Below, piece by piece: positions 25,901 to 35,688 of a stretch of 64,000 nt of DNA. The notes below the pieces were generated by a model. It ran no database searches. It was given only the letters and a program-made list of their open reading frames with translations, and was not told the origin of the DNA. Positions within the stretch are counted from its first letter, which is position 1; the number at the start of each line of letters is the position of its first letter. This stretch comes from Halomonas piscis (GTDB lineage Bacteria; Pseudomonadota; Gammaproteobacteria; Pseudomonadales; Halomonadaceae). The stretch is from the NCBI RefSeq assembly GCF_031886125.1, contig NZ_CP119391.1, forward strand, positions 3,038,001 to 3,102,000. The letters are read 5' to 3'. Made by a program: the position numbers and the translations under genes.

Positions 25901-26166
25901 CGCACGACCTCGTTTCGTCAGTGATCCGTCAATAGCATGATCGGTGAATAATAAAGCGGCTGACGTCTCGCCATCGCCGGTGGGACACTAGCTCCGGCCG
26001 GCAGACAGCGCCGCCCCCGGAGAACCCGCAAGCCTAGCAGGCGCCATGCTCCAGGCCAAACCAGGGGATTGAAACAAGCCTACCCCGCCCGCATTTAGCG
26101 AGTATCGCATTTTTACCCGCGGCGGCGGCCAGGCACCCACCGCCACCGTGGCCAACCGAGGTCGAT

Positions 26167-28215
26167 ATGCCCACCAATCCCCTGCTTGAAACGCACACGC
26201 TACCGCCGTTCGACGACATTCACGCCGAACACGTCGAGCCGGCCATCAGCCAGCTGATCGACGAAAGCCGCGACGCCATTGAGGAACTGGCCCGCCAGGC
26301 TCAGGAAACGGCACCCACCTGGGAGAACTTTGCCGCACCGCTGGAAGCCGTCAGCGACCGCCTGGCCCAGGCCTGGGCACCGGTATCGCACCTCAACAGC
26401 ACCATGAACACGCCCGAGCTGCGCCACGCCTACCAGGCCTGCCTCCCCAAGCTTTCGGCCTTCAGCACCTGGGTGTGCCAGCACGCCGGGCTCTTCCACG
26501 CCTGGAAGGCGCTCAAGGACGGCCCCGCCTGGAACTCGCTCAGCGCCGAGCAGCGCCGCACCGTGGACAACAACCTGCGCGATTTCCGCCTGTCCGGGGT
26601 GGCCCTTCCCGAAGCGCAAAAAACGCGCTACGGGGAGATCCAGGCGCGGCTCTCCGAGCTCTCCAACCGCTATTCCAACAACGTGCTGGACGCAACCCAG
26701 GCCTGGTATAAAGACATCCACGACGCGGAGCAGCTTGCCGGCGTACCCCAAAGCGCGCTGGAGACGCTCAAAGCCACCGCCGACGCCAAGGGCGTCGAGG
26801 GCTATCGCATTACTTTGGATTTTCCCTGCTTTTTTCCCGTAATGAGCTACGCCGACAGCCGCGAGCTGCGCCAGGAGGTCTATACCGCCCTGGTGACCCG
26901 GGCGTCCGACCAGGGCCCCAACGCCGGCGAGTTCGACAACGCCCCGGTGATGGAGGAAATCCTCGCCCTGCGCCACGAGCTGGCCGGCCTGCTGGGCTTT
27001 GACACCTACGCCGACCTGTCGCTTGCCACCAAGATGGCTGACTCCTCGGAGCAGGTGCTCGCGTTTCTCAACGACCTGGCGAACCACGCCGTTCCCCAGG
27101 CGCAGACAGAGTTCTCTGAGCTGGAAAACTTTGCTCAAAGCGAGCTGGGCTTTGACAAGCTCTGCCCCTGGGATATCGCCTACGCCAGCGAAAAGCTCCG
27201 CGAAGCCCGCCACGCTATTTCCGAAGAGCAGCTGCGGCCCTACTTCCCCGCGCCCCGGGTTATCGACGGTCTGTTCAAGGTGGTCGAACGGCTTTACGGC
27301 CTGCGCTTTGTCGAAAACACCCGCGTGCCGCGCTACCACGAGGACGTGCGCTACTTCGAAATCATCGAAAATGACGCCCCCATCGCCGGCTTCTACCTTG
27401 ACCTCTACGCCCGGGAAGGCAAGCAGGGCGGAGCCTGGATGGGAGGCTGCCGAGTCCGGCGCCAAACCGATAACGGTCTGCAGCTGCCGGTGGCCTTTCT
27501 CACCTGCAACTTCACCCCGCCGGTGGGCGAGCAACCGGCGCTTCTGACCCACGACGAGGTCATCACGCTGTTCCACGAGTTCGGCCATGGCCTTCACCAT
27601 ATGCTGACCAAGCAGGAAATCGCCGAGATTTCCGGCATCAACGGGGTCGCCTGGGACGCGGTGGAGCTGCCCAGCCAGTTCATGGAAAATTTCTGCTGGG
27701 AACGCGAAGGGCTGGACCTGATTGCCGGCCACGTGGAAACCGGCGAGGGGCTGCCCGATGAGCTTTTAGCGCGTCTGCAGGGGGCAAAAAACTTCCAGTC
27801 GGCCATGGGCATGGTCCGCCAGCTGGAGTTCTCGCTGTTCGACCTGCGCCTGCACGTCGAGCACAGCGCTCCCGGCGCCGACGATATCCAGGCGCTGCTG
27901 GACGACGTGCGCATGCGCGTGGCGGTCGTGCCTCAGGCCTCGTTCAACCGCTTCCAGAACGGCTTTGGGCATATCTTTGCCGGCGGCTACGCGGCGGGCT
28001 ACTACAGCTACAAGTGGGCCGAGGTGCTCTCTGCCGACGCCTGGAGCGCTTTTGAGGAGGCCGGCACCTTTGACGCAGCCACCGGCCAGCGCTTTCGCCG
28101 GGAAATTCTCGAGCAGGGAGGATCCCGGGACGCCGCCGAACTGTTCAAGGCGTTTCGCGGCCGCGAGCCCAGCATCAAGCCGCTCTTGCGCCACAGCGGC
28201 ATCCAGGCCGCCTGA
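26167..28215 (+). CDS. prlC: Oligopeptidase A
   Basis: This 682-residue cytoplasmic M3-family zinc metallopeptidase degrades short peptides, including cleaved signal peptides. The zinc motif HEFGH (LFHEFGHGLHHML) is near residues 469-473, with the downstream Glu in NGVAWDAVELPSQFMENF. The start MPTNPLLETHTLPPFDDI is typical, and the length is normal. yheV follows closely on the same strand, as it does in Pseudomonas. Confidence 0.96.
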   Translation: MPTNPLLETHTLPPFDDIHAEHVEPAISQLIDESRDAIEELARQAQETAPTWENFAAPLEAVSDRLAQAWAPVSHLNSTMNTPELRHAYQACLPKLSAFSTWVCQHAGLFHAWKALKDGPAWNSLSAEQRRTVDNNLRDFRLSGVALPEAQKTRYGEIQARLSELSNRYSNNVLDATQAWYKDIHDAEQLAGVPQSALETLKATADAKGVEGYRITLDFPCFFPVMSYADSRELRQEVYTALVTRASDQGPNAGEFDNAPVMEEILALRHELAGLLGFDTYADLSLATKMADSSEQVLAFLNDLANHAVPQAQTEFSELENFAQSELGFDKLCPWDIAYASEKLREARHAISEEQLRPYFPAPRVIDGLFKVVERLYGLRFVENTRVPRYHEDVRYFEIIENDAPIAGFYLDLYAREGKQGGAWMGGCRVRRQTDNGLQLPVAFLTCNFTPPVGEQPALLTHDEVITLFHEFGHGLHHMLTKQEIAEISGINGVAWDAVELPSQFMENFCWEREGLDLIAGHVETGEGLPDELLARLQGAKNFQSAMGMVRQLEFSLFDLRLHVEHSAPGADDIQALLDDVRMRVAVVPQASFNRFQNGFGHIFAGGYAAGYYSYKWAEVLSADAWSAFEEAGTFDAATGQRFRREILEQGGSRDAAELFKAFRGREPSIKPLLRHSGIQAA

Positions 28216-28292
28216 CGCGCCCGGCACTTTTCCGGCGCGGCCTTGACCCTCGGCGCTTGGGCCGCGCCGCCCAACTTACGCAGGAGTCGCTC

Positions 28293-28547
28293 ATGTCATC
28301 GGTCAAACGCTTTATCGCCGGCGTGGTCTGCCCGCGCTGCTCGGCCATGGACCGCATCCGCGCCTGGGAGCAAAACGGCATTCGCTACCGCGAGTGCGTG
28401 AGCTGCGATTTCTTCGAGCAGCTGCCCGTCGACGATGAATCCGCCGAGGAGCTGACCACCCGAGTCAACGAGGTGCGCGACGAGCAAAAACACCGGGACG
28501 ATGTCGTCCCGGTGCGCATTCTCGACCCCGGCAAGCCCTCCTCATAA
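28293..28547 (+). CDS. yheV: YheV-family zinc-ribbon protein
   Basis: The 84-residue protein has two CxxC motifs, VCPRC near residue 14 and ECVSC near residue 35, forming a small zinc ribbon, followed by a charged tail. Its role is unknown. The ATG at 28293 follows CAGGAG at good spacing, so the longer upstream frame is not used. It lies 77 nt after prlC and is probably cotranscribed. Confidence 0.85.
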   Translation: MSSVKRFIAGVVCPRCSAMDRIRAWEQNGIRYRECVSCDFFEQLPVDDESAEELTTRVNEVRDEQKHRDDVVPVRILDPGKPSS

Positions 28548-28570
28548 GGCCTTCACCCTTCCGCCCGGAC

Positions 28571-28628
28571 CGGCACCTGTGTGGCAATCCGCACAGGTGC
28601 CGGGTTTGGGTGTGCGCATTCCCCGACA
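28571..28628 (+). promoter_or_regulatory. Tandem dyads: candidate DctD enhancer sites; the first could also be the yheV terminator hairpin
   Basis: TGTGTGGCAATCCGCACA (28578-28595) is an inverted repeat with one mismatch, and TGTGCGCATTCCCCGACA (28611-28628) is a weaker copy. Their centres lie 33 bases apart and about 100-130 bases upstream of the sigma-54 promoter. This resembles the tandem DctD sites upstream of rhizobial dctA. The first dyad extends to a 12-bp perfect stem, so a terminator role for yheV is also possible, though no T run follows. Confidence 0.5.
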
Positions 28629-28715
28629 CACTGCCCTCTGACCCTGCCTTCGACGCGCTTCCCCTGCGCTTCCTGAAAAATATAGATTATTGATTACTAT
28701 ACAAAAACAAGCAAA

Positions 28716-28731
28716 CGGCACGAAAATTGCT
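28716..28731 (+). promoter_or_regulatory. Sigma-54 promoter of the TAXI-TRAP operon
   Basis: CGGCACGAAAATTGCT matches the -24/-12 consensus TGGCACG-N4-TTGCW with one mismatch. The invariant GG (28717-28718) and GC (28729-28730) have the required spacing. It lies 95 bases before the receptor gene ATG. Confidence 0.75.
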
Positions 28732-28825
28732 TTATGCAGGCTGCCGGCCGCGTGCACAGGCCGCTGCCGGCCACGCCCAACCGTTACAACAACACAGCAA
28801 CGCACATCTGCACACGGGTATTACT

Positions 28826-29806
28826 ATGCGCACGACAGCCAAGACAACCGCTCTGCTTTTCGCCGGTAGCGCCCTGCTAACCGCCGCCAGCGCCCAGGCC
28901 GACAAGGCCGACTGGCCGGAAAGCTTTACCGTGGGTACCGCAAGCCAGGGCGGCACCTATTACGTGTACGGCTCCGGCTGGGCCAACTTCATCGCCGACG
29001 AGCTGGATATCTCCGGCGGCGGCGAGGTTACCGGCGGCCCGACGCAGAACCTGGCGCTGGTGAACAACGGCGATGCCGCCTTTGGCCTGACCACCATGGG
29101 CCCCGCCGCCGACGCCGTGAACGGCAAAAGCCCGCTGGCGCCCGGGGTCGAAATGGACAACGTCTGCGCCATGTTCCCCATGTACGAAACGCCGTTTTCC
29201 ATTACCGCGCTGGAAAGCTCCGGCATTGAATCCATCTCGGACATTCCCGACGGCGCGCGCATCGGCTTTGGTCCGGCGGCCTCCACCTCGGACACCTACT
29301 TCCCCGAGATCCTCAAAACCCTGGGCGTCGAGTTCGATCGCCGCAACGGCGGCTGGACCGACCTTGGCGGTCAGCTTCAGGACGGCCTGCTGGACGTCAT
29401 CGCCTTTGCCGCCGGCATCCCGATCCCCGCGGTCAGCCAGCTCGAGGTGCAAACCGACGTCAACATCATCGAGTTTACCGAGGAAGAAGTCGACACCGTG
29501 CTGGAGGACTTCCCGGTAGCCGAGTTCATGATCCCGGCCAGCACCTATTCCACGCTCGAGGAGGATTCCCGGGTGGTGTCCATGTGGAACTTCGCCATTA
29601 CCGGCTGCGACATGCCCGACGACTTCATCTACGAAGTCACCAAGCGGACCATGGAAAACAACGACAAGATGCGCTCGATCCACCGCAGCGCGGAAACCAC
29701 GGTGCCGGAAAACATCAAGCACAACACCGTGCTGCCCTTCCACCCGGGCGCGGCGCGCTGGTATGAAGAAAACGGCTACGACATCGATCCCGAGCTGATC
29801 CGCTGA
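28826..29806 (+). CDS. TAXI family TRAP transporter solute-binding protein
   Basis: The 326-residue periplasmic receptor begins with a signal peptide (MRTTAKTTALLFAGSALL ... ASAQA). It then shows the TAXI pattern FTVGTASQGGTYYVYGSGWA and NLALVNNGDAAFGLTTMGPA. TAXI receptors feed fused DctQM permeases; known ligands include glutamate, glutamine and 2-oxoglutarate, but the ligand here is unknown. The open frame extends upstream, but the ATG at 28826 places the signal peptide at the start. The permease gene follows 94 nt later. Confidence 0.9.
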   Translation: MRTTAKTTALLFAGSALLTAASAQADKADWPESFTVGTASQGGTYYVYGSGWANFIADELDISGGGEVTGGPTQNLALVNNGDAAFGLTTMGPAADAVNGKSPLAPGVEMDNVCAMFPMYETPFSITALESSGIESISDIPDGARIGFGPAASTSDTYFPEILKTLGVEFDRRNGGWTDLGGQLQDGLLDVIAFAAGIPIPAVSQLEVQTDVNIIEFTEEEVDTVLEDFPVAEFMIPASTYSTLEEDSRVVSMWNFAITGCDMPDDFIYEVTKRTMENNDKMRSIHRSAETTVPENIKHNTVLPFHPGAARWYEENGYDIDPELIR

Positions 29807-29900
29807 TTTTTCTCGGCGATTTCTGCCCCGTCCCGGCGCTGCCGGGACGGGGCAGCGTACGCTTTCGCCTCTTCCGTTTGTCCTGCTGTGAGGGTGACCC

Positions 29901-32084
29901 ATGAGTCACAACGCCAACCACCAAAGCGACGACCGTATCGCCAACGCCTCACCCGACGCCATTGCCGACGGCGTCGATGAAGATCCGGTAGAAAACAACC
30001 GCCGGCTGTTTACCGGCTGGCCGCTCGGAGTCTTTGCCGCCCTGGCAATAGCCTATTCGCTGTTTCACCTGATCTCGCTTAACGTCTACCCGCTGGAAAC
30101 CTGGACGTACCGCATCATTCACATCGCCGGAGCGCTGGTGCTGGGCTACGGCCTTTACGCCGGCACGGCCTTTGCCGAGAGCGAAAGCGATACCTCTCGG
30201 GGCTGGCTGAAGGGGGCAAGCCTTGCACTGCTGCTGCCCGCGGGCTACGCCCTGGTGCAGGTCTTTTTCATGTACCAGACTTTGGCCGGCGAGGCCATGC
30301 GCATCGACCCGAGCGTTGAGACCTTTCACTACGGCCTGCCCCTGATGGCGACGAGCGCTGCGGGCATCGTGCTGAGCTGGTTTTATCGCCAGACCCGCGG
30401 CCGCTTGAGCCCGCCGGACCTGGCGCTGGCGGTATGCGCGCTGGCCAGCGCCGGCTATCTGATACTCGTCTACGGCACCAATATCCGCATGGCCACCGGT
30501 ACCTCTTTCGCCCCGCCGGGGATCTCCTGGGCGGCCATTGCCGGCTCGCTGCTGATTCTCGAGCTGACCCGCCGCGTTGCCGGCCTGGCGCTGGTCATCA
30601 TTGCCGCCATTTTCCTGGGCTATGTGTTTATCGGCCCCTACCTGCCGGGTTTTCTCAGCTATCCGGGGCTGTCGCTGCAGCGCTTTTTCAGCCAGGTCTA
30701 CACCGACATCGGCATCCTGGGGCCGACCACCGCGGTATCGTCAACCTACATCATCCTGTTTATCATCTTTGCCGCCTTCCTCCAGGCTTCCAAGGTGGGC
30801 GACTACTTCGTCAACTTCGCCTTTGCCGCGGCCGGCCGGGCTCGCGGCGGTCCGGCCAAGGTATCCATCTTTGCCTCCGGGCTGATGGGCATGATCAACG
30901 GCACTTCCGCGGGCAACGTGGTGTCCACCGGCTCGCTGACCATCCCGCTGATGAAAAAGGTCGGCTACCCGGCCCGCAGCGCCGGCGCCATCGAGGCCGC
31001 CGCTTCCACCGGCGGCCAGATCATGCCGCCGATCATGGGCGCCGGCGCCTTCATCATGGCCGAGATTACCGGCATTCCCTACACCGAGATTGCCGTGGCG
31101 GCGATCATTCCCGCGGCGCTTTATTTCCTCTCGGTCTACTGCATGGTCGACTTCGAGGCGGCGCGCAAGGGCATGCGCGGCATGCGCAAGGAAGAGATCC
31201 CCCAGTTTCGCCGCCTGGCCAAGCAGGTCTACCTGTTCGCGCCGATCATTATTCTGATTGTGGCGCTGTTCATGGGCTACTCGGTGATTCGCGCGGGCAC
31301 CCTGGCCACCGCCTCGGCCGCCGTGGTCAGCTGGCTGTCGCCCAACAAGATGGGCATCGCCGCGATTTTCAGGGCGCTGCAGCTGGCCGGCACCATGGCT
31401 ATCCAGATCATCGCCGTGTGCGCCTGCGCGGGGATCATCGTCGGCGTCATCTCGCTGACCGGGGTGGGCGCGCGCTTTTCCTCACTGCTGCTGGGCCTGG
31501 CGGGCTTCAGCCAGCTGCTGGCGCTGCTGTTCGCCATGTGCATTTCCATCCTGCTGGGCATGGGCATGCCCACCACTGCCGCCTACGCCGTGGCTGCCTC
31601 GGTGGTGGCGCCGGGCCTGGTGGATCTTGGCATCGACCCGCTGATCGCGCACTTCTTCGTTTTCTACTTTGCCGTGGTCTCGGCGATCACGCCGCCGGTG
31701 GCGCTGGCCTCCTACGCCGCGGCGGGCATCTCCGGCGACAACGCCATGGGCACCTCGGTGGCCTCGTTCAAGATCGGCCTGGCCGCCTTTATCGTGCCCT
31801 TCATGTTCTTCTACAGTCCGGCCATGCTGATGGAAGGCTCACTGCTCGAGGTGCTGCGCGTGGGCGTTACCGCGACGCTGGGTATCGTGCTGCTGTCGGG
31901 CATGGTGCAGGCGTGGTTCTTCGGCCCGGTCAACGTCTGGCAGCGCCTGGCCATGCTGGTCGGTGCGGTTTTCATGATCTACGGCGGCTTCTATACCGAC
32001 GTGGCCGGAATCGCGCTGGGCGCGGCCCTCTTCGTGCGGCAGCGCAGGCGCTACGCCAACGGCGGCGCTATCGCCGCCGGCTAG
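29901..32084 (+). CDS. TRAP transporter fused permease (DctQ-DctM type, TAXI system)
   Basis: The 727-residue inner-membrane protein fuses a four-helix DctQ-like part (about residues 30-160) to a DctM-like part. Motifs include GMINGTSAGNVVSTGSLTIP, STGGQIMPPIMGAGAFIMAE and GMGMPTTAAYAVAASV. It imports the receptor-bound solute using a sodium gradient. It follows the receptor gene and shares its sigma-54 promoter. No separate small-subunit gene is present, as expected for the TAXI class. Confidence 0.93.
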   Translation: MSHNANHQSDDRIANASPDAIADGVDEDPVENNRRLFTGWPLGVFAALAIAYSLFHLISLNVYPLETWTYRIIHIAGALVLGYGLYAGTAFAESESDTSRGWLKGASLALLLPAGYALVQVFFMYQTLAGEAMRIDPSVETFHYGLPLMATSAAGIVLSWFYRQTRGRLSPPDLALAVCALASAGYLILVYGTNIRMATGTSFAPPGISWAAIAGSLLILELTRRVAGLALVIIAAIFLGYVFIGPYLPGFLSYPGLSLQRFFSQVYTDIGILGPTTAVSSTYIILFIIFAAFLQASKVGDYFVNFAFAAAGRARGGPAKVSIFASGLMGMINGTSAGNVVSTGSLTIPLMKKVGYPARSAGAIEAAASTGGQIMPPIMGAGAFIMAEITGIPYTEIAVAAIIPAALYFLSVYCMVDFEAARKGMRGMRKEEIPQFRRLAKQVYLFAPIIILIVALFMGYSVIRAGTLATASAAVVSWLSPNKMGIAAIFRALQLAGTMAIQIIAVCACAGIIVGVISLTGVGARFSSLLLGLAGFSQLLALLFAMCISILLGMGMPTTAAYAVAASVVAPGLVDLGIDPLIAHFFVFYFAVVSAITPPVALASYAAAGISGDNAMGTSVASFKIGLAAFIVPFMFFYSPAMLMEGSLLEVLRVGVTATLGIVLLSGMVQAWFFGPVNVWQRLAMLVGAVFMIYGGFYTDVAGIALGAALFVRQRRRYANGGAIAAG

Positions 32085-32110
32085 CACGCTGGGGTCGTCA
32101 ACCGGCGCTG

Positions 32111-32151
32111 CGAAAAAATCCCCGCTTTACTTCGCGTAAAGCGGGGATCGG
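32111..32151. terminator. Terminator between the TRAP permease and metF
   Basis: ATCCCCGCTTTAC/GTAAAGCGGGGAT form a perfect 13-bp stem with a TTCGC loop. The A run on its left gives a U run for minus-strand transcripts from metF; plus-strand transcripts get only a weak tail. Confidence 0.8.
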
Positions 32152-32179
32152 CGTTTGAGGAGATGGCAGGGAACCGGAA

Positions 32180-33022
32180 TCACGCTCTGAGCTGATCGAC
32201 GATCTTCAGCACCGGCACCGACTGGTTCAGGGTGTAAAAGTGCAGCCCCGGCGCGCCGCCGTCGAGCAGCTCCTGGCACAGCCGGGTCACCACCTCGGTG
32301 CCAAACTCGGCGATGGCATCGGCATCGTCGCCGTAGCTTTCCAGCTGCTTGCGGATCCAGCGCGGAATCTCGGCGCCGCAGGCGTCGGAAAAGCGCGCCA
32401 GCTTGGTGTAGTTCACAATCGGCATGATCCCGGGAATGATCGGCTTTTCCACGCCCAGCGCCCGAGCCTTGTCGACGAAGTGAAAGTACGCCTCGGCGGT
32501 AAAGAAATACTGGGTGATCGCCATGTCGGCGCCGGCGTGCATCTTGCGCACAAAGTTTTCCACATCCCGATCCAGGTTGGACGCCTGGGGATGGGATTCC
32601 GGATAGGCGGCCACGGCAATATCGAAGTGGTCCCCGGTTTCCTCGCGGATGAATTCCACCAGCTCGTTGGCGTAGCGCAGCTCGCCGATGCTGGCCATGC
32701 CCGAAGGCATGTCACCGCGCAGCGCCACCAGGCTGTCGTGGCCTTCCTCGCGGTATTCGGCGAGCAGCTCGCGCAGCTGGGCCTTTTCGCTGCCGATACA
32801 GGAGAGATGGGGGGCTGTGGTAATGCCGCTTTCGCCCACGGCGCGCACCGCTTGCCGGGTACGCGCCTGGGTCGAGCCGCCGGCGCCGTAGGTCACCGAG
32901 AAGAAGCGCGGCTGGCGGCTGGCCAGGGCGTCTCGCACCTGCAAAAGCTTTTCCCGACCGACCTCGGTGCCGGGGGGAAAGAACTCGAAGCTGATCCCTA
33001 GCGGGGGTTGCTGGCTACTCAT
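32180..33022 (-). CDS. metF: Methylenetetrahydrofolate reductase
   Basis: The 280-residue FAD enzyme reduces 5,10-methylene-THF to 5-methyl-THF for methionine synthesis. It has the start ISFEFFPPGTEVG, the VTYGAGGSTQART motif, the HLSCIG strand, LVALRGDMP with the catalytic-region Asp and QYFFTAEAYFHFVDKA. The longer frame to 33148 is open, but the ATG at 33022 is preceded by GAGGA and gives the normal N-terminus. The gene is divergent from the AEC transporter. Confidence 0.95.
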   Translation of the reverse strand: MSSQQPPLGISFEFFPPGTEVGREKLLQVRDALASRQPRFFSVTYGAGGSTQARTRQAVRAVGESGITTAPHLSCIGSEKAQLRELLAEYREEGHDSLVALRGDMPSGMASIGELRYANELVEFIREETGDHFDIAVAAYPESHPQASNLDRDVENFVRKMHAGADMAITQYFFTAEAYFHFVDKARALGVEKPIIPGIMPIVNYTKLARFSDACGAEIPRWIRKQLESYGDDADAIAEFGTEVVTRLCQELLDGGAPGLHFYTLNQSVPVLKIVDQLRA

Positions 33023-33174
33023 GCATCGTCCTCGTACAAAACGCGCTATTAACAGGCGCCCAAACATCGGATATCTTGCGCTATTGTGTCCTTTTACCGC
33101 CAGACCGGCCAATGAAAGATTCGGCGCCGCACCTTCAATCCCGCTCATACCGGCGCCTCAGCTCAGGAATCCCG

Positions 33175-34113
33175 ATGGAAGATATTGCACCCGGCGCGCT
33201 TGCCGGTCCGCTCACCATGCTGCTGGGCTTTGTCGGCCTCGGCTTTATCGCTGCCCGCCGCCTGGCGGTCGACCCGCGCCCCATTGCCACGCTGCTGATT
33301 TACCTGATCGCCCCGTTCACGTTTTTTCGCGCGCTGATGAACGGCGGTCCCACGCCGGGCTACGTGCTGCTGACGCTGATCCTGTTCTGCCTGTCCAGCG
33401 CCATTGCGCTGGCCGTGCGCGCGCTGACCCGCCATCGCTTTGGCCCCCAGGAAGGCGCGCTGCTGGCGTTTTCCTCGGGCACCGGCAACACTGGCTACTT
33501 TGGCCTGCCGGTCGCGCTGATCGTGCTGCCGCCCCAGGGCGTCACCCAGTATCTGTTCTGCATTCTGGGCATCACCCTGTACGAATTTACCGTCGGCTTC
33601 TACTTAAGCGCCCGAGGCCAGTTTTCCATTCGCCAGAGCCTGGGCAAGATCGTCCGACTGCCGCTTATTTACGCCTTTCTCGCCGCGCTGCTGCTGGCCC
33701 AGTTCGACCTCGCCCTGCCCGAGGCGGTGATGGCGTCGCTTGACGTCTTCCCCGCCACCTACACGCTGCTGGGCATGATGATCATCGGCATGACCCTGAG
33801 CCGGGTGACGCTTGCCGCCTGGGATACTCGACTGGTCGTCGCCTGCACGGCGCTGCGCTACGGCGTCTGGCCCCTGGCGACGCTCGCCACGGTGCTGGTG
33901 CTGCAAACTTTCTTTGCGCTGTCGCCAGACCTGGCCATGGCCATTCTACTGCTCGGCGTGGTGCCCATGGCGGCCAACGTCGTGGTGGTCGCCATGGAGC
34001 TTGGCATTCAGCCGCAGAAAGGGGCGCTTGCCGTGCTGGTCACCACACTGCTAGCGCCCCTGATCATGCCGCTGTATCTGGCCGGCATGCTTTCCCTGAC
34101 CGGACTTGGCTAG
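33175..34113 (+). CDS. AEC family transporter (auxin efflux carrier family)
   Basis: The 312-residue integral membrane protein has about ten hydrophobic helices arranged as two inverted halves. It carries the family GTGNTGYFGLPVALI motif in the first half and a matching GVVPMAANVVVVAMELG region in the second. Bacterial members export or import small acids such as malate or malonate; the substrate is unknown here. The ATG at 33175 follows CAGGAA. It is convergent with the aldehyde dehydrogenase gene, with only three bases between the stops. Confidence 0.85.
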   Translation: MEDIAPGALAGPLTMLLGFVGLGFIAARRLAVDPRPIATLLIYLIAPFTFFRALMNGGPTPGYVLLTLILFCLSSAIALAVRALTRHRFGPQEGALLAFSSGTGNTGYFGLPVALIVLPPQGVTQYLFCILGITLYEFTVGFYLSARGQFSIRQSLGKIVRLPLIYAFLAALLLAQFDLALPEAVMASLDVFPATYTLLGMMIIGMTLSRVTLAAWDTRLVVACTALRYGVWPLATLATVLVLQTFFALSPDLAMAILLLGVVPMAANVVVVAMELGIQPQKGALAVLVTTLLAPLIMPLYLAGMLSLTGLG

Positions 34114-34116
34114 CGC

Positions 34117-35487
34117 TCAGGCCTTCACGCGGATGAGCTTCTTGTTGACGAACTCATCGATACCCAGCCGGCCGAGCTCGCGGCCAAAGCCGCTGCGCTT
34201 GACGCCGCCGAAGGGCAGCTCGGCGGCTTCCCCACCAACTTCGTTGATGAAGACCATGCCCACCTCGAGGCGATCAGCGACGCGCAGCGCCTGTTGCTCG
34301 TCCCGGGAAACCACAATGGCGCCGAGGCCGTAAGGCGAGTCGTTGGCAAGCGCCACCGCTTCGTCTTCGCTTGCCACCCGATAGACCACGGCGACGGGGC
34401 CGAACAGCTCTTCGCGGTAGGCGTCCATCTCCGGGGTCACGTCGGTGAGCACCGTGGGCGCGAAAAAGTTGCCCTCGGGGTCGGCCCCGCCGGCGCGGAG
34501 CACCGCGCCCTGATCCAGCGCCTTCTGCACCTGGTGCTGGAGATTGCGAGTAGCGCTTGCCGAGGACAGCGGCCCCAGAGTGGCGCCGTCGACGGTGGGG
34601 TCAGTGGGCCTGTGCGCCGCCATGGCGGCGGCAAAGCGCTCGACGAACTCATCATAGAGATGGTCCATGACCACCATGCGCTTGGAGCCGTTGCAGGCCT
34701 GGCCGTTGTTGCCCAGCCGCCCGGCCACCGCCATCTCCACGGCGCTCGCGATATCGTCGGTGTCGAGAATGAGAAAGACGTCCGAGCCGCCGAGCTCGAG
34801 CACGACCTTTTTCAAATGGCGCCCGGCCTGCTCGGCCACGGCGGCGCCGGCGCGCTCGGAGCCGGTGAGCGACACACCCTGAACCCGGGGGTCGGCAATC
34901 ACCTCGGCCACCTGGTCGTTGGTGGCGAACAGGTTGACGTAGGCGCCCTCGGGCAGGCCGGCGTCGACAAACAAGCGCTCCAGCGCCAGCGCCGACTCGG
35001 GGCACTGGGGCGCGTGCTTGAGCAGGATCGTATTGCCCAGCGCCAGGTTGGGAGCGACAAAGCGTGCCACCTGATAGAAAGGGAAGTTCCACGGCATGAT
35101 GCCGACCAGCACGCCGAGGGGCTGACGGCGGATAAAGGCGGAGCCGCCGGCGGGGGAGTCGATCGGCTCGTCCGCCAGGAAAGCGGCGGCGTTGTCGGCA
35201 TAGTAGCGAAAGATATCCACGCAGAAGTCGATTTCTTCGCGGGCCTGATCAACGGGTTTGCCCATCTCGCGCACGATAATGCCGGCCAGTTCCTCCCGGC
35301 GTTCGGCGTGAAGCTCTGCCACCCGCGCGAGGCGCGTCGCGCGCTCGGCGACGTCGACGTCGCGCGACCAGGCGTGAAACGACTTCGCGGCGCCGGCCAG
35401 CGCCTGCTCGATATCGGCCGCGGTGGCCGTGGGGTAGTCGGCGACCCTGTCGTCGGTCGCCGGATTGGTGACGGCGTAGTCAGCCAT
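34117..35487 (-). CDS. NAD(P)-dependent aldehyde dehydrogenase, succinate-semialdehyde type
   Basis: The 456-residue aldehyde dehydrogenase has the [13 protein letters not shown] motif, [16 protein letters not shown] with the general base Glu and the nucleophile Cys in [14 protein letters not shown], then the usual C-terminal [15 protein letters not shown]. It resembles Sad/YneI-type succinate-semialdehyde dehydrogenases. It is divergent from cdhC across 200 bases containing a possible activator site. A role in oxidising a carnitine-pathway aldehyde such as 4-trimethylaminobutyraldehyde is possible from context but not shown. Confidence 0.85.
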   Translation of the reverse strand: MADYAVTNPATDDRVADYPTATAADIEQALAGAAKSFHAWSRDVDVAERATRLARVAELHAERREELAGIIVREMGKPVDQAREEIDFCVDIFRYYADNAAAFLADEPIDSPAGGSAFIRRQPLGVLVGIMPWNFPFYQVARFVAPNLALGNTILLKHAPQCPESALALERLFVDAGLPEGAYVNLFATNDQVAEVIADPRVQGVSLTGSERAGAAVAEQAGRHLKKVVLELGGSDVFLILDTDDIASAVEMAVAGRLGNNGQACNGSKRMVVMDHLYDEFVERFAAAMAAHRPTDPTVDGATLGPLSSASATRNLQHQVQKALDQGAVLRAGGADPEGNFFAPTVLTDVTPEMDAYREELFGPVAVVYRVASEDEAVALANDSPYGLGAIVVSRDEQQALRVADRLEVGMVFINEVGGEAAELPFGGVKRSGFGRELGRLGIDEFVNKKLIRVKA

Positions 35488-35591
35488 GAAGTCTCCTTGT
35501 GGCAGTGGTGCGGATACAAAGCTGACACTATCATAGCGCGCCGGCGCGGCGTCGATAGCCGTTGTCTCCCGCCGCGGCGCCGCTTTGACGC

Positions 35592-35618
35592 TTTATGCCA
35601 AATTTATGTCGCTTTATG
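35592..35618 (+). promoter_or_regulatory. Three phased TTTATG repeats upstream of cdhC
   Basis: TTTATG occurs at 35592-35597, 35603-35608 and 35613-35618, spaced 11 and 10 bases, so all lie on the same face of the helix. They end 70 bases before the cdhC ATG. This is typical of an AraC-family activator site, and GlxA/AraC regulators are encoded nearby. Confidence 0.45.
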
Positions 35619-35688
35619 CATACTAAGGGCGGCGTATATCAGGGACACTCTCCGCACGTTTTCAAGACGATCCGTTCAAGGAGGTCCC

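Noticed and set aside
34294..35688. In-frame upstream extension of cdhC running through the opposite-strand aldehyde dehydrogenase gene
   Set aside because: It is simply open frame on the antisense strand; the strong AAGGAGG and normal N-terminus place the start at 35689.
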